A stretch of 64,000 nucleotides of DNA from Dirofilaria immitis (GCA_024305405.1 JAKNDB010000068.1:7121501-7185500), one strand, 5' to 3'; counted from the stretch's first letter, positions 11,899 to 26,080 are shown. Numbers and translations: made by a program. The notes: a model not told the origin generated them from the sequence alone.

Positions 11899-13339
11899 AC
11901 AAATATCATTAACGTAATCTTCATGACAATCATTTCAAAATCGAATCATCAATAAAACATTTTCCCCTTAGAATTACTCCAGTTATTAAAATATAAATTG
12001 TCTTAAACTTAATATCGAGAAATAGTAAACTGAAAAATACCATTTTATAATTTACATTATTTTAGTACATTTGGAATGAAACCCTAAAGAATAATGAAAA
12101 ATTTCCAGTATAAATAAGAGTAAAACCTATAGTTTTATGTAACCAGGAATTGATGGTCGACAGTGAAAGAATTCTGACAGTTAAGGCTGTTTTCTTTGCC
12201 CTTATTACTATAAATAATATGAGGCAACTACCACAAAAGTGTCCCTCCAATCTATTTACCAGATCCTTTTCTTCGCTTTTCTCGAACTCGGTGACCAACC
12301 ATTTGAATCCTTCAACACCCCAAATGATGTTGGAATGCTTATTATTTCAAATTAGCGAGACCTCATAGTTGAATCATTCCAAAGGAGAAGATTATTACAC
12401 TTCATTCATTCGAATTAGATGATCTTGTCCAATTCATTATTCTCGATCATTTACCGACAAATTGCAAGGACTTTAATAAAAGATTTATCACATTATTATT
12501 ACTACAATGAAAACATTTAGCTAAACGTGAGAATAGGAGATTATGATTATAAAAGAATAGGAGATTATGATTATAAATTGTGATTATGATTATAAAAGAA
12601 TAGGAGATTATGATTATAAAAGATTAGTCATAAATTTTCATTCCTCCTCATTCCCCGAGACTGACACATCTGAATAGTAAATGAATAAATAAAAATCGCA
12701 TATAATGATTACGAAAAAATTAATAAAAAATGAAGAAAAAAATTGATGGAAGTATAGAAATAGAAGGGAATTCAAATTATTTTGACAAGCATAAATAATT
12801 TATTTTCTATTTTCAAAATTTTCAATTAGAAATTTTATTCATAAAAATTTGCAATTAGAAATTTCATTCTATTCCATTTTTTGAATATTTTGTATTTCTG
12901 ATCGAACATTTTTTGCTTCAATCGATTTAATATAGGTATAGAATAATTTTTTTGAGCAAGCAAACAAATTTTCAGCTTTGGTTTTAAAGCATCGAAATTT
13001 TTTTAAATTAAGCTAATAGAGAAGTTGAATGAAAGGGGTTTTGCTATATTGTAAATTTAAATTTTTATAATTCTTTTTTTGATATTCATATTGAAAAGTT
13101 TCATCAAAAACATTTATTTAAGAGTGTGATAATTTACAAATTGTTGTGTGTTAAGAAGAATTTGAAAAGGTTGAAAAATTTTACCTTAACCAATCTAGTT
13201 AATGCATTAAATTAAATTGACTTGTCTCATAATTTTCTATTTTTCATAGTTCTATTTATATTATAATAAAAATGCTTCACGATGTACATCTATTTTAACG
13301 TAATGCTAAAAATTGTTAACAGAATTAAAATATTTCAAG
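11899..13339. other. Intergenic region, no gene seen apart from a tandem repeat
   Basis: AT-rich DNA between the minus-strand transporter and the plus-strand pseudogene. The short overlapping frames around 12062-12368 on both strands show no family resemblance. The only clear structure is the small tandem repeat at about 12.53-12.62 kb. Confidence 0.45.
12531..12624. repeat. Small tandem repeat, unit about 24 bp
   Basis: Three near-identical copies of GAATAGGAGATTATGATTAT plus AAAA, with a partly degenerate stretch between the second and third. Likely replication slippage. No function is apparent. Confidence 0.8.
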
Positions 13340-13341
13340 TT

Positions 13342-15400
13342 TTTATGGCGGCAAAGTTTCAATTTCCACCTCCAGCAAGCATCCGTAAGTGTGCACTTAT
13401 TGAAGAACTACGAAACAAACTGATTGCTGGATTACTTACTAGATGGCATACCCGATGACCTTAATACAAATCTCAATTTATTGCATTGGATACGCGGTTT
13501 TTGATGCCAATTTCGATAAAATTACAATGGTTAATCAATATTTGATATACTACTGTAAAAATAAATCAAATTACTAACTAGTTAATTTTGATTCGTCTAT
13601 CTTAAACATTGTTTCTATTCCACAAAATCTCGCTTCTTTCATCAGTAATTCAGATCAAATTTTAAACAGAAAAAATTTTGTTAAATTAGAAGAAAAAGAC
13701 TTCAGTAACAGAAAAAATTGTAGAATTTCTGTACATACATTGAATCACGTAGAGCAGCTGGTTTCGATATAAAAATATGCCTGGAAAGTTTTTCGATCTG
13801 CCTCACATCAAACCGTTTTTGCCCTACATAGCCGCATCACGTCTCAATGATCAGCTATGACTCGATGAACGGAACGCATTTTTGTTTATTGAACGAGCCT
13901 GGTGCCAGCCCAAAGAGGTAAAGCGGATCAGTCTATCTCTCTTAATTTCCCTCAATTCTTTAAATTTTAAGTAAAAATAATTTCCGATATCGTCCTTTAA
14001 AAATTAATTTTCAATTTCTTTTTACTTGTTCAATTAATGATGGGATTAAAATTAGCGAAAATTCATTACAGTTTGTTAAAACGATGAGATGTAGCGACCA
14101 TCTTCTATGCTGTTTCGGATATTCAGAAGTTCTTCTTCAGATAGAATTTGCATAAATTTCGAAAATTTTGAGCAAAGTACAATATCTTTTATGTATAGAT
14201 AAATCTATTTCTTTTAGTTAATTTTACGGCGAGAAAAAAACAGTGTTACAAGAGGATTTGTTCAATTCATTGTTTTCTTCGATGCGGCAACATTAAATCT
14301 GATTGATTATTTGAATCCATTGAGTGCTCAAGTTAAATTTTGGCAAATGCGATCTGAATTGTGGCAGGATTGGTCAATCTCTCAAATCGGAATTTGTTTT
14401 TTTGAAACTCTTAATTTTTTATAAAGTCCCACTCTGCAAAAACTTTTGCTCTCGAAATGAAAATAGGAGGCTAAGTTAATGAACTGCACCAAAAATTTTG
14501 ATTTCAGGTATCCTGAAATGGTATAAAAAATATATTTTGTCAATCCACCACGGATCATACGTGCAATGTGGAAAGTAGCGGGAATATTTTTAAAAAAATC
14601 TGGAAGTAATTAAAATTATTGGAAATTATAAAGACCTGCAAAACGAACTTCCTGCTTGGTTTATTCCACATGAATATGCAGGTCTTGTAATTTGACATTT
14701 TTTAGCAAACGAAATTGTTATAGAAACTGGTTTATCAAAAATGTCATTTTTTCAGGTGAATTTGTGAATGATTTACAATCTTATGATAAAACCGGTGTTA
14801 GCGGAAGCAAAGGAATCCAGCAACCAAAACTAAGGCGAAAGGTACTTGATCAAAATTAAAAATTGTTTTCGAGAATGATTCAAACTTTTATCAAAAAAAT
14901 AATATCAAATTTTCATCACAAAATTTCATTAATTGATCATTCTCAAGTAGGGAAGAGTTGCAGGAAATTTCGGCCGGGGCTGTATTTGTTTAAAGCATTA
15001 CTTTGCCATATGATCATACCAAACTAGTTTGGAATTTCACGTGTAACAACGACATTGAACTTATAGTTTATAACAAAAAGAAACAAGACTGCATCTGTTT
15101 ATTTCGAAAGTTCCTGAAGAGGGTAATCTGGAAAATCTAATCTCAAATTCAGAATATTTTTCGAATTTCGAACAACCACAAGTTATTTCAATACACGACT
15201 TGATTACTTCATTTGTTTCCACTCCTTAATTATTTTATGGCATTCTTTTAAAGTAATATTGAGTACTTTTGTAACTGAAATATGACTTATGACATAAGAA
15301 ATCTAAAAAATTAAAAATTTGGAAATTTGACGAACGGTACAACATTTCGGATAACGATTTTCACTACGCTAATACTGCTAATTTAAAGGTCTGGGTATTT
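13342..15400 (+). pseudogene. Decayed SEC14-like (CRAL-TRIO plus GOLD) lipid-transfer gene
   Basis: Functional relatives bind phospholipid or tocopherol-type ligands in the cytosol. Recognisable in order: N-terminal CRAL-TRIO_N (IPDDLNTNLNLLHWIRG), the lipid-binding lobe (FDLPHIKPFLPYIAASRLND, AFLFIERAWCQPKEV, TLNLIDYLNPLSAQVKFW, IYFVNPPRIIRAMWKVAG, LQNELPAWFIPHEYAG), and a GOLD-like tail (LPYDHTKLVWNFTCNNDIE). Lesions: a 4-bp tandem duplication at 13432-13439, a frame change in the T run at 13498-13502, TGA at 13858-13860 where relatives have Trp, TAA at 14524-14526 inside the YPEMVK motif, and a frame change in the A7 at 14592-14598. Intron-like gaps remain, for example a donor at the end of PKE and a TTTTAG acceptor near 14220, so it is not a retrocopy. 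Ends are approximate. Sequence error could explain the run-length changes but not easily the stops and the duplication. Confidence 0.8.
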
Positions 15401-16139
15401 TAAAATTTTTAGTACATTAGCTTCATTCTATTATCGGAATAATCTTATTTTTCAGTTTTTATTGAAAATTTTTTCTTTTATGAACATCAGTTTCTAAAAA
15501 TCAAATACTTTGCCTAGATTAATTTTTCTCTACCATTATCTTTAATGAAAATTCTCAAAAACAAAACATATCGTATTTGCAATTTCGATTTGTACAAACC
15601 TGAATTCACTCTTGCTCGAGCAATCAAAATTGATCAATGAGATGTATAGATCGTCTAAAATGTTGAACTAAATTGACTTGTAAACAAATAAAGAAATTGA
15701 TGAAAAAATATATATATTAAAAAAGAAAGAAATAATTTGGGAGCATCGTTTCGTACATATAGCAATAAAATAAACGAAAGTTACAGTATTTCCATAAATA
15801 AATCAAATTTTTAATTGAGAGAGAAGAAAAATAATTTCATCCACAAATTCCCAAACTTGCTCCGTTCAGCAAAATTTAGACGACTTAAATAATTACAATA
15901 CACATACTGAACTTGAATTGGAAATTTAGATTTGAAAAATGAGATATATTTTATGAATTTGAATGCTGATACTTTTGTTTGAATAAAGATCAATAAGATC
16001 AGAATAGGCATCAAGAAATTTGAAGAATTAAAATTTTGAAGTCCTTTAGGTCCAATATATCGTCAATTAATTATATCATTGGAAATAAATTAAATGAAAA
16101 ATATCAAATTATACATATTGTGGATATGATTCTTCTTAA

Positions 16140-17566
16140 TCATAATCTCAGAACATGGGATTTATCATCACTAAGCGGTATTACTTCTGAAGATAATTCA
16201 CTTGATGATACTCCGCTGCTTGCGGATGATTCCTGAAAAATTAGGAAGCTAATCGCTTAAACTAACTGAGATAAAAAAATCCGTTTTCAAATTTTATAAC
16301 TGCTAGTGCAAGGTATGAAAATGCTTACAAGCCTCAAATGATTTTGCGCATCTTTGGCGATGTACCAAATTTTTCATATTCAAATTTTCAGTAAAGAAGA
16401 TTAACCTGATCAATAGATTGAAGGGTTTTTCAAGGAATGTACCACGACCGGAGGTATCATTATCGTAATCGTAGTCACGAGCTGCATCGTCGGTGCTCAG
16501 CAAACGCCGTCTAAGAACAACCAATCTAATCGGTTCACCAGCTGCCTTAGTAACTAATTTAGTGAACATAAGTGGCGAACGAAAAACTTGTCCCGGCATT
16601 TCATTAATTTCCAGAAAGCTGAAAATCCCTTTTTTTTTTAACCAGTCACTGGAAATATAATGTTCAAAATTTAGTAAAGATAGAAAAATAAGCTGATTAG
16701 AAAAAAATATTGTAACATACCAATCTTGTTCTCTTAGTGGAATATTAGCACCATTGACTTTTGTGACTTGCAGACAACCAAACCTTCCTTCAGCCACGGT
16801 TATATCTCGAGTTGTTAATGGTGTCTCCAATGCAACTACTTTATCATAACTGGTTGAACGCACCAATTTGAATAGTGGTATCAGAGGTTTACTTATCTAT
16901 AAAAAGGACTAATTTTACTAAGCAGTAATCATATGACAACACTAAAAATTTGGCAATATTTAGCGTTACATCAATCTTAGATAGACGAAAGATAATTTTG
17001 TGATTACCTCAGATTAAATAATACCTTAGATTTAGTACCATTACTTTCATTTACTTCAGATGATGGCTTCGTTTGTCGTATTTTCAGTGCCTGTAACTCA
17101 TGCAGTATTTTGTTCCGTGTCAGTTTTGCTGCTATACCAAGTTGCTCTATAATATATAAATAGCATTTATGAATTAGGAAGTGGTCTCAATTCCCAACAA
17201 TATATTTGATAATTAATCGTAGATAAGGCAAAAAAAAAGATAACCATGATATCCAGTTTTCAAACCATGAAATGATCTACATAGATCATCGAAAAAATCT
17301 TTGATTTGTTTATCGCCAAAAAATTATAAAAATGGACAGAGATCAATTTTTTGGAATTTTTGAAATGGCAACAGTTATAGTTAATAATTAAACTAAATTA
17401 AGTATTATACCGAGTGTATCGTTGTTCCATCGCTCAACATCCGTTCCGTTAATATCATAACCAATCATTATTGATGCTACATCATCCAATTTACAGTGCT
17501 GCAACCATAGTAGAACATCATCCAGGCTCCATTCCTATGAAATGCATTGATCATATCATATATGTA

Positions 17567-17609
<43 letters not shown>

Positions 17610-20600
17610 CTTACTTAATTAAATTATTTGTACTTCCTGCTCCTCTAAAATAGGCCTAACACATCCTATCTTTTATTTTCCACGATTATTTTACAGCAAG
17701 AATATAAACGGCGAAATCAAAAGGCCAATCCAATATAAAGGTGAATAACCTTAGGATAATCTGACATCATGCAACAATCATCCTTCACTTTTTCTAGACT
17801 ATTTTATCACATTGCCCATGGCACCATTTTTGAATCTTTTCTTTTCTTTTTTTTTTTTTTGATGTACAGAAACTTTCGCAGTAATTTCGGATTATATCAA
17901 CTGAGAATAGAGAAAGGAAGCCGATATTCTTTCTACATATAATCAAATAATAATAATTTGAGATTTGTTCATAAACATACAGCTATAGGCTTCTTCTTCC
18001 ATAATGCCGCCTGCTTCTTCTCATAAGCTCGGCGATTACGATTTTGTATTCGATAGGCTTCCATATTTTTCGACAAGATATCTTCGCTGTTAGATATCCT
18101 TAAATCTGGGCAGCTTTTTCGCAGCATCGATCTGAAATATTTATAGATTAGTATAATCTTATTCTGGTATAATACATATCCTCTCTTATCATATCATAAT
18201 CTGTGGTAATGTTACATAAACTAAGGTACGGAACAATATTCACCATAAAAAAACTTTAACTCGCATTAAATCCAAAACTTATTCAAAATATTTAGATCAA
18301 TAACACTTGGACTATTTTAATTCCATAAAAAGTACTGCTGTTGTTTGTCGCTACTGAATGATGAGCTTGATTCTGATATACCGATACGATATACTGCATT
18401 CGCGTCAACTAATGAATGTGCTATAAATCACGCATTCTTAGTATATGTAAAATAACTAAGAAATTCATAGTAAAGATGGTCTCTATCTTGTTAATATGAG
18501 AACTTGATAACCATTGAATTTCCCTTAATAACTAATAAAGTAATCATAGAAATGTGCAAATTTCAGCAATAATATATATGAAAATGATTTAAAAATTAAA
18601 GCGTTATAATTATAATATTATAAATAATCATTATAATAAGACGAAAACTTAATCATTATATTTATAATTTTTATGGCTAATAAAACAAAAAATCAACTAA
18701 AAATTATTTTTTTAAGAATTATTATTCTTTCTGATATTCAATTATTTTTATTTGATAAAATGGGTAAATGGGTAAAATATGAACAAAGTCCATTTTCCAA
18801 AAATTATTCCTTTTATATCGCCAACAGCGTAATCCAAACTAATCATTTCTTACATTTGTTAAACAATCAGTTTGTCATCCAGATTTGTGAATTGAAAAAT
18901 AATTTTTGTGGGTAGGTAATTTGAAGAGCTAAGAAATATTTTGGAAATCTCGAGATTCTTTTTCTTGTTTAATCTTCTAAACAGCAGTTGTTGCTCTCAA
19001 TTTAAAAGTAATTCCGCGTTATCAATTTTTAGTTAGTGAACGGTCATGTGTAACAAATTCTTTCAACAGATAATGAACTAAAAATTGATAAAATTTATGA
19101 AATTCTGAAAGGCTCCCTGATTTGGAACTATTTCCTGCTGATTTGGGACTAAGAGTAAGGAGAAAAATTTCGAAAAAAAATTGTAGAGAAAATACTCACT
19201 GAGTGATGGAGGTGGTATCGGAGAATGTTCTTCTATGAAGGATGAATTATTCGAAATGTGTTTTGCAAATCCAGGTGAAATTGTTGACCACAAGCTACTA
19301 TCTTTACTAATACCACGAGCGTAAATATTTGGGAAAACCTGAACTTCAGAAGAAATTGGAGAAAGTACCAGTGATAGCCTCGTTTGATTATGAAGTAGAA
19401 CCCAAATTACTTGGCTCAGTACGATTGAAATTTTTGTGTAGACCAATTGCGACCAAAAAATTTTAGAAAATTTTGAGCAAATTTTGTAAATAAGGGAAAG
19501 GTATTCACAAGCGAAAGAGATAAAATAAACAAAATAAAAATAATAATTACCTCAGCAACAGGACGATGCCATTGTTTTCGAATTGCTCCTACTGATTTCA
19601 CATCACCAAAACCTCGCATCATACCAAAATGAGATTCATCTAAAATAATATAATTTATAACATCAAATAATTCTGATTTGATGATAGTCATCACAGAAAG
19701 AAAAATTATCTTTATAAGAACAACAATGTGTTATTTTGCTCTTATAAAAAGATCAGAGTTCTATAAAGCATTTTAAAAATTTAATTATGCAGAGTTAGAA
19801 AAAGTGAATGGATAAATGAAAAAGTAGAAAGATATTGGCATATAAAAAGGAGATATTTTAATATAAAATGAAAAAGATCCAAGCAAAGATTAAAGTTCAT
19901 TTCATCAATTGACAAATTCATCGTTTAAATTGATAAAAATCTGCAATTATTTCTAGTTACACTTCATGGACGAATCGCAGATGCGTAACAAATGTAATAC
20001 AGTAGTACAGTTGATTGAAAAACAATGGCTTTCCAAAAATTCAATAATTCAGTCTCGACAAGAAAAATTATTAATTAGTTTCTGTTTTTATCCTTCCCAT
20101 CTATAAACTCAACAAATCATTTGGTTTTAAACTACTCATCTGTCCACGACGGCCAAAGATAAAAATTATTGACCGTATGTTTCTTGGAAGAAAAATGAAG
20201 TTTACAATAGTCAAAAGAAGTATTGAAATTCTTATTCAGACAAATTCACAAGGAGTTCTGACTATACTGCCGCTGTATTATTGAAAATTTGAATTGACTA
20301 ATCTTGATCTTTTGTCATAGGAACGCTTAAGATGATTGCCTGAAATTTATTATTTAATGAAGATGATCACAGCTTTTCAGAGAATTATCAGTGGTTTTTA
20401 TAAAATAGCTACCAAATATTGATCCGTTTCCAGATTTCGCAATCATCTCAGGTAATACGATGCCTAAATTATGTCATTAACCCCGATATGCCTAATAAAT
20501 GATAATTTGCTCCTATTAAGAGTTATAATTTCGATGTAATGATAAGAAAACTGAAATTGAAATCGCCTAATACAATTTTCAGATATGTTTATTAGGCATA

Positions 20601-22791
20601 TCGGAGTTAAAAATCAAAAGGAATTATTTTTATGTAAAAATATTATAAAATCAGAAAAGAACAATGAAAATACATATGTTAACAACTATTCATTATCAAT
20701 TTCAATAAAATTTTACTAAAATGAAGCTATGATGACTGAAAGTTTATTTCCCTTTAGCTAGTTATCATATAAGCAATTATCAAATAAATATAGATAGATG
20801 AAAGAGAACAGTGAGAGAAATCATATTTTTAAAGAAGAAAAACATAAAAACAGTAAAAGCAAATGAAAGAATAAATAAATGAAATTAAAAGAACTTGAAA
20901 TATAATCCTGCTGCAGTCAATATTTTTATATAACCAATACTGTTGCTATTGTCATTATATTCTGTTGGAAACAATACCATGCAGAAGAAGTTTCATAGAA
21001 TTTTAAGATCAACAATTAATAAATTTTAAAGGATATGAGTGAAACGAATATTGAAAGGATAGTTCAGTAAAGGAATGAAAATAAGCAAAAAATTGACTTC
21101 TTTCAAATGATAAATAAAAACTAATTTTTCAAAGAATACTAAAAACATGACGGATTTGAAGATTACCAAAACAATGTTTATATATGGCATATAAAGGTCG
21201 CAGAACATCTCTTTTTATCCAATTCATTGGTCTTTCTTTAGTTAAACAGAAGGAAAATAAAATTTTGAATAAAGGGTTTAAAGTCTGTAGAAAAATTGGT
21301 TACCATCTTTGATTAATACAACCATAATATTCAACAAATCAATTGCGAAAATTTTTCATTAATTGGGCCGTAATTTTCTATTCATATTAAGAAATGTAGA
21401 AATATCATTAGTTTATTAATTAAAATATCTACTCATTCTCCACAATTACTGATGATAATTATTTATTATGTAAGGAAACCGGTTTGTCACTGATATTAAT
21501 AACAAACAAGCAAAGATTGGAACTTACCACCACGATGTATTCCGTTATCATTATTATCATCAGCATCATTGTTAATAATGTTGCCAACTGGCTCCGTCTG
21601 TTTCGTTTCGAAAATAGAATAACAATCCTCGTTGGTTTCCATCATTTCAGCAAATCAATTAATTTATTATTATTATTATTTCTAAATAGCTGAGGACTGT
21701 TGTATACAAAATCATCATAACTTTCACTCTTCTTTAGACGCATTGTCATATCCAATGTTTGATGACTGGAAAAATTAGCATAATTCAAACAATTTCTATT
21801 CTCTATAATTAATCCATATTAATGTAATTATTAGCTTTTAATCAATCAACTGTGAGTTCAATGATTCAGTAATTGGCATCCTCAGTAAGGGAAAGCTGTA
21901 ATGATTAGCAATTTGATAATTAACTTTTACTCTAGAAATTTCTATACCATCCGCATATTTTTCAAGTAATCTGCATCTTTGGGAAAATTTTCATGTAACT
22001 TCAATGAGATAAAATGTAACACAAAACTAAAATATGCAGAAACTTTTTCATGTATGCTCAATGAGAGAAAAAATCCCTAAAGAAGAAATAATCTGAAAAG
22101 TGGAATAACAATATAGATAGCCTAAAATCTTACGAAGTATTCCTTAGTAAACCAGCAAAATGTATAGGAAAAAAGTTATATTAATAACAAAAAAGTAAAC
22201 AAAAACAGCTACCTCCATAACTCTATCAAATAAAACATCGTATTAATAGGGTAATCATCTAAATTTAAAGTATAATAAAAATGAGTCATTGTTATAATTT
22301 TTTTTTATCAAGACGGAATACGGGGAGAAGGACAGACGAAGCAAAAATTTTCAAAGCAAGAACAATTGTTATTTCTATGCCTCTTGGAAGAGAAACGAAG
22401 AAACGAAATTTTGTAGATCTCAGGTAAAGAACATCTGACACATTGTGAAAAATGTATCATGGGATGAGATAAAAATGATCATAAAATTTTGCATTTTTCA
22501 TATTCTATACAACAGTGTGCTATGATAAATGAATAGAATTTAGAAAGAAGAAAAAAGCAATGAAACTATCAAATTTCCTATAATTAGATATTTTATAAGG
22601 GCAAGATTACTAATTTTTTCAAATGGAAATTTTAAAATGATAACTTTTAATTGAAAATATAATGCCTTTGCTAAATAATAAGTAAAGTTTAGAAAAACTG
22701 ATTAATTACAAAAATAACCTCTGATCATCGTCAAAATCATCGAAGTGGTTTTGCTGTGGAATTTCACAAATTGGAAAGCAACAATCTTGTC
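16140..22791 (-). CDS. SAM-domain protein with C-terminal PDZ-like domain, function unknown
   Basis: Exons on the minus strand: 22791-22719, 21765-21528, 19639-19551, 19338-19200, 18131-17991, 17534-17411, 17146-17035, 16896-16721, 16618-16406, 16232-16140. The first parts are acidic and Asn/Ser-rich (NHFDDFDDDQ, then an Asn run), followed by a conserved-looking GMMRGFGDVKSVGAIRKQWH. A SAM domain spans 17534-17035 (EWSLDDVLLWLQHCKL, DINGTDVERW, LEQLGIAAKLTRNKIL). Next is a PDZ-like fold (GRFGCLQVTKVNGANIPL, FLEINEMPGQVF, EPIRLVVLRRRL). The last exon encodes a Ser-rich acidic tail in one phase; the apparent phase gives a shorter tail. SAM plus PDZ suggests a scaffold, but I do not recognise the protein. 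One frame change is needed at 21645-21647, and two junctions (19200/18131 and 16721/16618) are uncertain. A possible upstream exon ends at the GTAAGT donor near 23220. The 5' end is unresolved. Confidence 0.75.
17568..17608. repeat. (TA)n microsatellite in an intron
   Basis: A run of about twenty TA dinucleotides in the intron just upstream of the SAM-coding exon. Simple-sequence DNA with no coding content. Confidence 0.95.
20477..20610. repeat. 22-bp inverted repeat with about 90-bp loop, intronic
   Basis: The arms are 20477-20498 and 20589-20610. TTAACCCCGATATGCCTAAT (plus AA) and the reverse complement of the right arm differ at one base. It lies in the long intron between exons 21528 and 19639 of the SAM/PDZ gene. 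It could be a small fold-back element; no target-site duplication was confirmed. Confidence 0.65.
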
Positions 22792-25700
22792 CTGAAAAGC
22801 AATTTTCAAAGGCTACATGAATATGTCGCATAAAACATAAACTTATACGAAACAAGAAATAAGAGAAAAGTAACAAGTATTACAGATTTCTTTTTCCAAA
22901 CTGTTCACTGTTTCTCATCAATTATTCTTTTGTTTAATCGATTTTTCTTTCATTTACAGAATCAATATATTGCTTTATCATTTTATCACAGTTTCCTTAA
23001 TTGTTTTTGTTAACTGATAAAGAACATTCAGAGATTAGCATGAGACAAAACTTTATTAAATTAGAACAATTCAAAAATCACCACATTTATTAAATATCTT
23101 TTGAAATAAAATAGGTTAGAAAATCAAAATTAGCCTATTAAATTAATAGCAGTGTGTTTGTATTTAGTCTTATTTAATCCAAGAGATTTAATGGTGCACT
23201 AAAAGTATATACTTACCTGAATTATATTTGATGCAACGAAAAGCTGTTTATTATACACTTCAACATATTATATCAATCAAATGTAATCGATAGATGTTCA
23301 CAACAATTGAAAAATTGTAATTTTAATGAGAAATAAGGTATTTTCTTATACATATTATAAGAACAGAATAAAAAAGATTCTCGCACTCTCTCAATATTCC
23401 ATGAAAAATTTATCTACAAGATGATAAGTATTGAGGTGAGGAAAAACATTCTCATCTAGTGAGCATTGAAATTGTTTTTCAAATAATCTCTTCGAAAATA
23501 CAAGCCACTGTAGCGATTGATATTTTTGTTTTAATGATAAAGTAAAGAGTAGGAAAGGAACATTGAATGGAGTAATAGCTCGAATCGAAATTGAAGGTTA
23601 ACAATCTATACATAAGGCGAGATACTATATAGAGCATTTGAAAAAGGTAGAAGTGAAACTAAATGCGCTGTCTTGAAAAAATTTTTTTATCAAAAACACA
23701 AGATGACTTTTTGATCGTTCGATGATGGGAGTGAATGATGATGATAAAAGTAATAGAATATGAATAGGCCTCTGCCACACTATTTCATTGATCAAAAGTT
23801 TGTGGGAAAAGGCAAATATTTCAGCGAAACAATTTTTTTAAATTGAATTCGTCTACGAGGATATAATGTTTCAATGAGAAAATGAGATCCATCCATAGAA
23901 GTACTTCAGACTTTTGTAATTTTTTGAAAAAAAAAGAAATTCGTATGACTAGAAAGTAGTACCTCTGAAGAAATATGATTGTCCTAATATTTCAATTATC
24001 ATGTAAATTATCTCATACATATATAAGTCAATACTGATATTAGATGATGCGATAAGTAATTCATGATTAATTAGAAATCTGACGAATGAGAAACATATAG
24101 CGCAAATCTCTACTGGAATAGCTAGATCGTAAATTCTCAAGTAAACGATGATAAGTTGAAGTAAATTCTCACTCATATTTTAACAGAATTCCATTATCCA
24201 AGGATGCTGTAAATATTCCAGAAATGAGTTGTTAAAATGTGTTACAATTATGAAACAAACTTAATCCCTTATTTCCATAGGAAAATTCTAGTTTAATACG
24301 AAAAGGAAAATTCACAGAAATTTTAGAAATTTTGTTCAATTGCTTACAAACAATTTTTCCTCTAAAACTGTTTCTCACCATTATAATCCTTTATCAAATG
24401 ATTTGTCATTAATTATGGTAAAAGCATTTCGCCATTCCTTTTGTCGCAACTGGTTTTCCATCAAAAAATCGCTCTATTCTATTAAAGTCAATTAGCGATG
24501 AACGCAGCGAAAAAAAATATTCCAAAATGGATGTAATATGACGTATAAAATGTGATGAACATAGTATGATCTATATATAACAATATAACTAATGCAAATA
24601 AAATAATAATGATAAGGTGCTATCGAACGAACGATGATAGGCTTCAAGATTTAGTTAATATTTTATTATGATAAGTTATTCGTCTTACCTTAGCAGAAAA
24701 TACTGATCGTCATAACAATGCCAAATGTGTGCTTATTAAAGATTTTACACAGATGTATATGATTATTGGGACAGATGAAAAAGAAAATCAGGAAGATAAG
24801 AAACTACTACTTCGCAATCATTTATTCCACTCTCTCTACCGTGCTCAACAATATATATATTTAAAACATAAATTTTAGTCTTTTTAGATTCGCAGTATGC
24901 GATCATCTGATGAACAATGTTTATTGCTTGTATTGAATTATCGAATTATCATTTTTCACTTGAATCAATTCTATCTTATGCTCATCTTTAGTGTGAAACT
25001 ATACTGAATGAAAATCAGAAGATATAATTTGATGAGAATTAAAAACGAGTGTATATATTGCATATTATAAAATTTTCTATCTACGTGTCCTTCTCATCGA
25101 ACGGTAATAACTGGTTTATCTAAGAATATAACTGAAAATTTTTAATAGCAATTGCAAAAGGTTGAAAAGAATGAATGCAACCAGATGATGTTTAATTTTT
25201 GGATCAATAAGAATTTTCAACAAAATATCAGGAATTTTTGTGGAGAAAATTTGGAAGAAAAAGCTAAAATTAAGTAACAAAAATAAAATTGGATTTTGAT
25301 AAAAAAGATGAATTTAATCAAAAATTGAAAACGTACTTTAGTGGTGATAACTGATAAGGTTTGTTCTTAGACCTATATAGATTATACCACTTCGTTGAAA
25401 AAAAAACTTTTCAAAAGAAAGGAAGAAATTATTCAATAATTAATTCTCAGTAGCCAGGTATGTTAAGCTATCATGTACGTTAAAGATGTCCAATGCTATT
25501 CAATGATTCAACAAACCGTAGACATTCCCAACTTAATCAGAAAAGTGGACAGTAAAATATGCAGCATATCCATCTATGTAATCAAAACATTTTCAGGTTA
25601 CACTTCTCATTTCCAGAAAAATACGTATACTGTCAATCTCTCCTTCAAATATTTATGCAATCAATTATTCAAAAATGGCTGTCATCTATCTATCAACGCA

Positions 25701-26080
25701 TAATCAACTGTATCTAAGTTAGCAATAAATTCACAATCTGAATCAAAAGATTTCTTAATCTTTTAAAATCCCATAATTTTACCATTTTTGATCGCATTTT
25801 TATCTTTATCTTTCTTGTCACTCTTCTAAAAATTTTGATATCTAAGCCATATCTCCTAATACAGCAATAAAAAAGAACTATTTTGACTGTCCATGCAATC
25901 AACCATATCTTTAAATTAAGACAATGTTATTTCCCACTTTAGTATTATCTGAAATTACAAAAATTTCATTTTTGAAAATATTTTGGGTCGATTTAAAAAC
26001 ACTCTTTTCTGTTTTTATTTTTATTTTTCAAAACTTGATAATTTCAATGGCAATTTAAAAATCTTATTATTATCTCTAAA
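22792..26080. other. Gene-poor region, nothing recognised
   Basis: AT-rich DNA upstream of the SAM/PDZ gene. A strong GTAAGT donor on the minus strand near 23220 could end an untranslated or short first exon of that gene. No domain-like open frame was found. The frames at 23949-24176, 25473-25703 and 25714-25902 show no family resemblance and are probably chance. Confidence 0.4.

Noticed and set aside
12062..12368. Overlapping open frames on both strands
   Set aside because: Neither shows motifs or splice context; they lie upstream of the transporter start and are probably chance.
25473..25902. Open frames on both strands of 62-76 codons
   Set aside because: No recognisable motif, no splice context, and composition follows the local base content.
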